A DNA stretch of 64,000 nucleotides from Candidatus Aminicenantes bacterium UBA6072 (GTDB lineage: Bacteria; Acidobacteriota; Aminicenantia; UBA2199), in the NCBI GenBank assembly GCA_002436105.1, contig DIXU01000003.1:124001-188000 (forward strand). The letters run 5' to 3'. This document shows, piece by piece, positions 58,508 to 64,000 of the stretch (positions are counted from its first letter, which is position 1; every line of letters starts with the position of its first letter). Made by a program: the position numbers and the translations under genes. Under the pieces are notes generated by a model, which had not been told where the DNA came from, did not search any database, and saw only the letters and a program-made list of their open reading frames with translations.

Positions 58508-59619
58508 TTCTGCACCTCCCAGCGCAAGGCGTTCATTGTTTGTTTATCGAACACATGGATCTTGACGGTTTCGATGGCCAGCTGCATGGCCTGGCCGACG
58601 CGGGCCCTGGTTTTCGGGGTCACCCGGGCCACGAAGCGGTTCTTCCCGGCCATGGCATGGACATAGGTCTCCGCCCCCATGGGCTCCACCACTTCCACCT
58701 GGACGCTGAATACCTCGAAGCCGTCGCCCTTCTTGAAGAACTCCGCATCATGAAGGTTCTCGGGCCTGATGCCGAACAGGGTTTCCTTCAGTCCTTCCAC
58801 CTTGATTTTATTGGCCAGGTCGCCTTGCAGGCGCAGCCGAAATCCTTCCGCCTGCATGAAGGTCTGGCCGTTTTCCTCCTGGACCACGGCTGCGAAAAAA
58901 TTCATGGGCGGAGAACCGATGAAGCCGGCGACGAACTTATTGACCGGCGTATCATAGATATCCATCGGCGTCCCGCTCTGCTGGATGACTCCTTCGTTGA
59001 CGATGGCGATCTTGGATCCCATGGTCATGGCTTCCACCTGGTCGTGGGTCACGTAAATACTGGTGGTCTTGAGCTGAAAATGCAGTTTGGAGATCTCGGC
59101 CCGCATCTGGCCCCGCAGCTTGGCGTCGAGGTTGGACAGGGGCTCGTCGAACAGGAAGACCGACGGCTTGCGCACGATGGTGCGCCCCAACGCCACCCGC
59201 TGGCGCTGGCCGCCGGAAAGCTGCTTGGGCTTGCGCTCGAGCAGCTTCTCGATGCCCAAGATACGGGCCGCTTCCTGAACCCGGCTGTCGATCTCCGCCC
59301 TGGGTACCTTGCGCATTTTCAGGGCGAACGCCATGTTGTCGTAGACGTTCATGTGCGGGTACAGGGCGTAGTTCTGGAACACCATGGCCAGGTCGCGGTC
59401 CTTGGGCGGCACCTGGTTCACCACCCGGCCGTTGATGATGATCTTCCCCTCGCTGAGCTCCTCCAGCCCGGCCACCAGCCGCAGCAGCGTCGTTTTCCCG
59501 CATCCGGAAGGCCCGACCAGCACCATGAACTCGCCGTCCCGGATCTGCAGGTTGATCCCCTTGACCACGGTGACATCGCCGAATTTCTTGGTCACGTTTT
59601 CCAGAACGACTTCAGCCAT
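58504..59619 (-). CDS. ABC ATPase, MalK/UgpC/MsmK family
   Basis: 371-residue ATPase energising sugar uptake. Walker A GPSGCGKTT, Q-loop VFQNYALYPHM, signature LSGGQRQRVALGR, Walker B VFLFDEPLSNLD, switch His VTHDQVEAM, then the MalK-type regulatory domain (NFFAAVVQEENG through FGIRPENLHDAEF). It is the first gene of the operon ATPase-binding protein-permeases-outer-membrane protein. ATG 59619 is preferred to the GTG six bases upstream because a G-rich ribosome-binding stretch lies in front. MsmK-type ATPases can serve several importers. Confidence 0.94.
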   Translation of the reverse strand: MAEVVLENVTKKFGDVTVVKGINLQIRDGEFMVLVGPSGCGKTTLLRLVAGLEELSEGKIIINGRVVNQVPPKDRDLAMVFQNYALYPHMNVYDNMAFALKMRKVPRAEIDSRVQEAARILGIEKLLERKPKQLSGGQRQRVALGRTIVRKPSVFLFDEPLSNLDAKLRGQMRAEISKLHFQLKTTSIYVTHDQVEAMTMGSKIAIVNEGVIQQSGTPMDIYDTPVNKFVAGFIGSPPMNFFAAVVQEENGQTFMQAEGFRLRLQGDLANKIKVEGLKETLFGIRPENLHDAEFFKKGDGFEVFSVQVEVVEPMGAETYVHAMAGKNRFVARVTPKTRARVGQAMQLAIETVKIHVFDKQTMNALRWEVQK

Positions 59620-59631
59620 CTTCACCCCACC

Positions 59632-59663
59632 CTGATTTTAATTGATTGAAAATTAAAAATCAG
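59632..59663. promoter_or_regulatory. AT-rich inverted repeat (candidate operator) between the sugar operon and amylase
   Basis: Arms CTGATTTTAATT (59632-59643) and AATTAAAAATCAG (59651-59663, one extra A), separated by seven bases. It lies 13 bases before the ATPase start codon, in the 209-base divergent spacer. Position suits a repressor or a leader hairpin; no regulator gene is adjacent. Confidence 0.55.
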
Positions 59664-59763
59664 TTGCCGAACCGCCCCAGCTTGGGTAACAACCATACTA
59701 TTCTGATGATCCGGAAGAAAAAGTCAATATCTTTTTATTTTTCTCCCGGGAAATCCGCGCCGC

Positions 59764-59793
59764 TTGCAGCGGCCATGAAATAAAAGCTATAAT
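59764..59793 (+). promoter_or_regulatory. Promoter of the alpha-amylase gene
   Basis: TTGCAG (59764-59769), 18-base spacer, perfect TATAAT (59788-59793). The leader of about 30 bases carries GGGAGG before ATG 59829. Confidence 0.72.
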
Positions 59794-59828
59794 CATCCGT
59801 ATCGGCACGTGGAAATGGGAGGCGCACC

Positions 59829-61409
59829 ATGCATAAGAAAGCAGTTTCGCTTTTTTTGGCTATTTTTTTCGGAGCAGCCTGCCTCGCCCCGGCGATCGAC
59901 GACTGGTTCCGCGATGCGGTTTTTTATGAAGTTTTCGTGCGCAGTTTCAATGACAGCAACGGCGACGGCACGGGCGACCTGAACGGGTTGACCGCCCGGC
60001 TCGACTACCTCAATGACGGCGACCCGGCCACCGGCGCCGACCTCGGGGTCACCGCCCTCTGGCTCATGCCCATCTCCCCTTCCCCCAGCTACCACGGTTA
60101 CGACGTGACCGACTATTACGGCGTCAATGAGGATTACGGCACCATGGCGGACTTCAAGCGCCTGGTCGCGGAAGCCCACCGGCGCGGCATGCGCGTCATC
60201 ATCGACCTGGTCTTGAACCATTCTTCCAGCCAGCATCCCTGGTTCCTCGCCGCAGCCGACGACACGAGCCCGAAGCGGGACTGGTACGTCTGGAAGAAAT
60301 CGCTGCCGTCCGGCTGGAGACAGCCCTGGTCGTCGGGAAGCTCGACCGAATACGTCTGGCATGCCCTGCGGGCCGGCGAATATTATTACGGCCTGTTCTA
60401 TAATGGCATGCCCGACCTCAATTACGGCAACCCCGCCGTGCAGGATGAGATGATCGCCGTGGCCAAGCACTGGCTGGACGCGGGCGCCGACGGCTTCCGC
60501 CTGGACGCGGTCCGTTATCTTTTCGAAAGCGGGCCGGGAAAAGGGCAGGCGGACACGCCGGAAACGCACGCCTACCTGGCCAGGTTCTATCAGGCGCTGA
60601 AACAGCATAAGCCGGATTGCTACCTGGTCGGTGAGATCTGGACCGATCTTGATACCGTCGCCTCCTATCTGGGCTCCCCCCGCGAACTGGACTCGGCCTT
60701 CAATTTCGACTTGGCCGGCGCCGTGGTGGGCGGGGTCAAGGACATGAATCACGGCTACATCGGCGCTATCCAGGAAGTGAGCCTGGAAACCTATCCCAAG
60801 GATGCCGCCGACGCCACGTTCCTGACCAACCATGACATGGACCGCATCGCGTCGCTATACGGGCCCAACTTCGACAGGCTCAAGCTGGCCGCATCTGTAT
60901 TGCTGACCCTGCCCGGCACCCCCTACATCTACTACGGCGAGGAGATCGGCATGCCCGGCACCAAGCCCGACGAGAACATCCGCAAGCCCATGCTCTGGAC
61001 CGACGGGGAACATGCCGGCTTTTCCACGGCCAAACCCTGGAACGCCCCGGCCCGCGTCCGCCCCGGCATCAACGTCAAGGCCGAGGCGGCAGACCCCGAT
61101 TCATTGCTCAGCCATTACCGGCGTCTGATCCGGCTGCGCAACGACCATGTCGCCCTGCGCCGCGGCGGTTACCAGGCCGTGCGCCTGGAGAACAAAAACA
61201 TCTACGCCTTCCTGCGCAGCCACGAGCAGCAGACGTTGCTCGTGCTGCACAATTTCTCCCCGGAAACGGTTTCCGGCCTGCAAATCCCTGCGGAATACAA
61301 GCTGAAGCTGCTGCGCGACATCACCGGCAATGCCCCCTGCGGCTCCATCCCGCCCCTGGCTGCAGCGGCAACGCGGATTTTCGAAGTGGCGCCCGTCGAC
61401 TTGCCGTGA
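59829..61409 (+). CDS. Exported GH13 alpha-amylase-family glycosidase
   Basis: 526 residues. Signal peptide about 1-22 with a Cys at 18 (FFGAAC), a poor lipobox, so secreted or lipidated is open. GH13 regions: DLVLNHSSS (region I, about 127-134), DGFRLDAVR with nucleophile D226, YLVGEIWTD with acid/base E269, and FLTNHDMDR with D336. EVFVRSFNDSNGDGTGDLNG and calcium-binding-like repeats follow the start. It acts in the envelope on alpha-1,4-glucans and probably feeds the divergent importer. It lies on the opposite strand to the ABC operon, separated by a 209-base regulatory region. Confidence 0.95.
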   Translation: MHKKAVSLFLAIFFGAACLAPAIDDWFRDAVFYEVFVRSFNDSNGDGTGDLNGLTARLDYLNDGDPATGADLGVTALWLMPISPSPSYHGYDVTDYYGVNEDYGTMADFKRLVAEAHRRGMRVIIDLVLNHSSSQHPWFLAAADDTSPKRDWYVWKKSLPSGWRQPWSSGSSTEYVWHALRAGEYYYGLFYNGMPDLNYGNPAVQDEMIAVAKHWLDAGADGFRLDAVRYLFESGPGKGQADTPETHAYLARFYQALKQHKPDCYLVGEIWTDLDTVASYLGSPRELDSAFNFDLAGAVVGGVKDMNHGYIGAIQEVSLETYPKDAADATFLTNHDMDRIASLYGPNFDRLKLAASVLLTLPGTPYIYYGEEIGMPGTKPDENIRKPMLWTDGEHAGFSTAKPWNAPARVRPGINVKAEAADPDSLLSHYRRLIRLRNDHVALRRGGYQAVRLENKNIYAFLRSHEQQTLLVLHNFSPETVSGLQIPAEYKLKLLRDITGNAPCGSIPPLAAAATRIFEVAPVDLP

Positions 61410-61557
61410 GCGCCGACGCCATTCCTTTCCAGCTCCGTCTCCGCCCCGACATGCCGCAGATGCTCGATCTGCCCTGGCACCTCCCCCTGTAGCTGGCAGC
61501 TTCATCCGCAAGCCGGGAACCACCCCGGGAAAGTCGTGATGTCGCCGGATCCGCCGC

Positions 61558-62220
61558 TCAAGTCCCGGCAGCGAGCGGAGCGTCGTAAAACCCGAGCAAC
61601 CTTTTTTCCTGCAGCCAGTCGGCGATCCGTCCGCACGCCCCCTGGACATCGTCATCTGAAACATCGATTTGCAAATGGGGCAGAAGCGACCTGGCGGCGG
61701 CGGCCCGCAGCTCTTCCTGTTCCGCGATGAAGCGGTTCAAATTACCGTATTGGCCGGGGTTTCCCGAAACCGCCAACCGCGCAGCCCGGGCCCGGGGAAA
61801 GGATTCCTCGCTCCGGGTGCAGACGACCAGGGCGAAACCCAGCTTTTGCAAGCCCTGCTCGAGCCAGGTGAAATCGTAAGTCCGCCCCTGGCTTTTCTGA
61901 TAAACCTGGGTCGACAGATGAAAGCGGTCCACGATCCAGGAATAATACTTGAGCAACTCGAATAAATGGAGCCAGGTACGGTAGGTCTCCAAGGCCAGGT
62001 CCTCTTCCTGCTCTGCGAAATTGATCAAGCCCCTCCCCCACGGGATATTGGTGAAGGCGCACCACTCGGCGGAGACGAGCGGGGAATGGTAGCGGTATTT
62101 TCTCGGCCCGACGATGCGCGGATGCTCGTTCAAGGCGAAGGCGATATCCGTTTTGTGGGTCAGGCGCGTGCCTTCCAGAATGATCTTCGGCGTGAGCTTG
62201 GGAGGAAATTCACTGCTCAT
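61558..62220 (-). CDS. Kinase-like protein with degenerate P-loop
   Basis: 220 residues resembling the thymidylate/nucleoside-kinase fold: ILEGTRLTHKTDIAFAL where Walker A would be, IVDRFHLSTQVYQ (the DR-x-H segment of nucleoside kinases) and a late base-binding-like helix. The P-loop reads GTRLTHKT, with His in place of the second conserved Gly before Lys-Thr. Active enzyme or pseudokinase cannot be told. AGGAGGG lies five bases before ATG 62220. The spacer 61410-61557 after the amylase gene shows nothing. Confidence 0.72.
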   Translation of the reverse strand: MSSEFPPKLTPKIILEGTRLTHKTDIAFALNEHPRIVGPRKYRYHSPLVSAEWCAFTNIPWGRGLINFAEQEEDLALETYRTWLHLFELLKYYSWIVDRFHLSTQVYQKSQGRTYDFTWLEQGLQKLGFALVVCTRSEESFPRARAARLAVSGNPGQYGNLNRFIAEQEELRAAAARSLLPHLQIDVSDDDVQGACGRIADWLQEKRLLGFYDAPLAAGT

Positions 62221-62265
62221 TCGGCCCTCCTGCCCTGTCCGTCATTGTAATTATTCCGGAAACCA

Positions 62266-62295
62266 TTTACAATTTTCTTTCGCAAAAAATATGAT
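62266..62295 (+). promoter_or_regulatory. Promoter of the symporter gene
   Basis: TTTACA (62266-62271), 18-base spacer, TATGAT (62290-62295), leader of about 30 bases with GGGAG before ATG 62328. Confidence 0.65.
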
Positions 62296-62327
62296 GCCCG
62301 AGAATAAATTCATTAGGGAGTACTGAA

Positions 62328-63809
62328 ATGAACCAGCAGCAAGTGGTCGACCTGATCAACAGTTACGTCTGGAGCACGCCGCTGGTGCTGCTGTGCCTGG
62401 GCGCGGGCGTTTATTTCTCCATCCGCACCCGCTTCCTGCAGGTGCGGCTGATCAAGGACATGGTGGGCCAGCTCTTTCGCGGCCGCTCCTCCAAGTCGGG
62501 AATCTCCTCCTTCCAGGGATTCGCCATGGCCCTGGGCGGCCGCGTGGGCACGGGCAACATCGCCGGCGTGGCCACGGCCATCGGCGCCGGCGGCCCCGGG
62601 GCCCTGTTCTGGATGTGGATGATCGCCTTCCTGGGCGCCGGATCGGCCTACATCGAGGCGGCCCTGGGCCAGGTATGGAAGGAAAAGATCGGCGGCGTCT
62701 ACCGCGGCGGCCCCTCCTATTACATCGACAAGGGGCTGGGGCAGAAATGGTACTCGACCATCTTCGCCGTGGTCACGGTCATCTCCTGCGGCATCCTCCT
62801 GCCCGGCGTCCAGGCCAACAGCATCGCCTCGGCCTTTCAGGGCGCCCTGCCGGCCCTGACCCCGGCCGTCACCGGGATCATCATCGTCGTGCTGCTGGGC
62901 TTGATCATATTCGGCGGCGTCAAGCGCATCGGCCGCGCGGCCGAGCTGCTGGTCCCCTTCATGGCCGTGGGCTACATCCTGATGGCGCTGGTCATTATCG
63001 CCATCGATTTCCGGCGCATCCCGGCCATGTTAACGCTGATCGTCTCTTCGGCGCTTGGCAAAAACGCCGTGTTCGGCGGCATCGTCGGCTCGGCCATCGC
63101 CTGGGGGGTCAAGCGCGGCATCTATTCCAACGAGGCCGGGCAGGGAACCGGGCCGCAGGCCGCCGCCGCCGCCGAGGTGGCGCATCCGGCGCAGCAGGGC
63201 CTGGTGCAGGCTTTCTCGGTCTATGTCGACACGCTGCTGGTCTGCACGGCCACCGGCTTCATGATCCTGATCACCGGCATGTACAACACCGGCGACGGCC
63301 GGGGGGGCTTCCTGGCCCACAACCTTCCCGGCGTGGAGGCGGGACCGGCCTGGACGCAGAGCGCGATCGACACCATCTTCAGGGGCTTCGGCGGCCAGTT
63401 CGTGGCCGTCGCCCTCTTCTTCTTCGCCTTCACCACCCTCATGGCCTACGCCTATTACACCGAGTCCAACGTCGCCTATCTGTTCAAGAGAAAAAGCGCA
63501 CCGGCGATCACGCTGGCGCGCATCTTCCTGCTGGTCATGGCCTATTACGGCGCCGTACGCACCGCCACCCTGGCCTGGGGACTGGGCGACATCGGCGTCG
63601 GCCTCATGGCCTGGCTGAACATCATCGCCATCCTGCTGCTTTCGCGGGTCGGCCTGGCCACGCTGACGGACTACGAGGCGCAGCGCAAGTCGGGGCAGCC
63701 GCTTCATTTCGATCCGGAAAAGCTGGGCATCCGCCGCGCCGGCCTGTGGAAGCAGATCGCGGCCGAGCGCGCAAACCCGGGCCCCGCGGATGAAAAGCGG
63801 GACGGTTAG
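62328..63809 (+). CDS. AGCS-family sodium:alanine/glycine symporter
   Basis: 493-residue inner-membrane transporter with about eleven helices that imports small neutral amino acids with Na+. Conserved family stretches: GVYFSIRTRFLQVR near the N-terminus, SFQGFAMALGGRVGTGNIAGVATAI, the FWMWMIAFLGAGSAYIEAALGQVW loop, and GVKRGIYSNEAGQGTGPQAAAAAEV (family signature). GGGAG sits eight bases before the ATG. It stands alone and fits the peptide/amino-acid lifestyle implied by the three peptidases. Confidence 0.95.
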   Translation: MNQQQVVDLINSYVWSTPLVLLCLGAGVYFSIRTRFLQVRLIKDMVGQLFRGRSSKSGISSFQGFAMALGGRVGTGNIAGVATAIGAGGPGALFWMWMIAFLGAGSAYIEAALGQVWKEKIGGVYRGGPSYYIDKGLGQKWYSTIFAVVTVISCGILLPGVQANSIASAFQGALPALTPAVTGIIIVVLLGLIIFGGVKRIGRAAELLVPFMAVGYILMALVIIAIDFRRIPAMLTLIVSSALGKNAVFGGIVGSAIAWGVKRGIYSNEAGQGTGPQAAAAAEVAHPAQQGLVQAFSVYVDTLLVCTATGFMILITGMYNTGDGRGGFLAHNLPGVEAGPAWTQSAIDTIFRGFGGQFVAVALFFFAFTTLMAYAYYTESNVAYLFKRKSAPAITLARIFLLVMAYYGAVRTATLAWGLGDIGVGLMAWLNIIAILLLSRVGLATLTDYEAQRKSGQPLHFDPEKLGIRRAGLWKQIAAERANPGPADEKRDG

Positions 63810-63831
63810 GCCAAGAAGCGTCCGTGATCGC

Positions 63832-64000
63832 CTACTTGCCCGCTCCGGTGAGCACAAGCCTCAAGGCGTAGTAATCGATGGTCTTGCAGATCTCCTGGAC
63901 CGACTTGGTCAGCGTGGCGTCGTGGCTGATCAGCGAATCCTTGAGCATGAAAACGTCGTAGTCCAGGTCCATGGCGCCGTGATAGGTGGCCAGGACGCAA
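63832..64000 (-). CDS. Isochorismatase-family cysteine hydrolase, 5' end outside the window
   Basis: The minus strand from the window end translates without stop to TAG at 63834-63832, giving a C-terminal fragment of about 55 residues that begins CVLATYHGAMDLDYDV and ends LRLVLTGAGK. CVLATYHGAMDL matches the isochorismatase-like segment in which the leading Cys is the nucleophile, followed by the Ala-x-Asp-Leu helix and VFMLKDSLIS. The start codon and the Asp/Lys of the triad are upstream, so nicotinamidase versus other amidohydrolase cannot be decided. Stops at 63832, 22 bases from the convergent symporter gene. Confidence 0.78.
   Translation of the reverse strand, partial: CVLATYHGAMDLDYDVFMLKDSLISHDATLTKSVQEICKTIDYYALRLVLTGAGK

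Overview
The window is a GC-rich, tightly packed bacterial chromosome segment with about 52 protein genes and one tRNA. It has outer-membrane beta-barrels, lipoproteins, Tat signals and SD-led operons, so the cell is a diderm bacterium. The mixture of an S46 dipeptidyl-peptidase, an S9 peptidase, a divergent (archaeal-like) GlyA, a NapH/NapG-type fusion beside DUF362, propeller-GGDEF sensing and a glycan-transport operon suggests the Acidobacteriota / Candidatus Aminicenantes neighbourhood. That placement is an inference at low to moderate confidence. No phage, IS element, CRISPR array or rRNA was seen.

Layout. (1) 1-9.4 kb: 3' part of ahcY, an HD-GYP response regulator, a minus-strand unit (anti-sigma-type ATPase, tsaB, rimI), an unknown helical protein, and an operon of a two-component-propeller/GGDEF protein with tatA and tatC. 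(2) 9.4-24.5 kb: a short tRNA-Ala(CGC), S46 and S9 exopeptidases, a vitamin-B5 operon (kinase, panB, panC, panD, PfkB kinase), glyA, rpiB, a lipoprotein, a Tat-exported DUF362 protein with a fused polyferredoxin, and pepD. (3) 24.6-39.2 kb: an envelope-glycan region with three GT-C-type membrane glycosyltransferases, two methyltransferases, a sugar epimerase, AsnB-type amidotransferase, PHP proteins, a histidine-kinase-like ATPase and a cNMP-binding protein. (4) 39.2-51.7 kb: two paralogous PKD/beta-propeller surface proteins flanking a striking duplicated adaptor-plus-barrel fusion, an alkaline-phosphatase-superfamily lipoprotein, a MinD-like ATPase, murI, a nucleoside-diphosphate-sugar epimerase and a PilZ protein. 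(5) 51.8-61.4 kb: a malto-oligosaccharide import operon (ATPase, binding protein, an unusually extended MalF-like permease, MalG-like permease, and an outer-membrane protein with a glucodextranase-like domain) divergent from an exported alpha-amylase. (6) The end: a P-loop-degenerate kinase-like protein, an AGCS Na+/amino-acid symporter and the C-terminus of an isochorismatase-type hydrolase.

Two genome-scale signals stand out. First, at least sixteen start codons sit only 6-9 bases after a sigma-70 -10 box (often TTGxAA-N17-TACAAT), which predicts pervasive leaderless transcription coexisting with ordinary Shine-Dalgarno operons. Second, four intergenic spacers between 5 and 20 kb hold short tandem arrays of 7- or 11-base units, each locus with its own unit, some arranged as inverted arms. 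Functionally, peptide degradation (S46, S9, PepD, amino-acid symporter), glucan uptake and c-di-GMP signalling (GGDEF, HD-GYP, PilZ) are the main themes.
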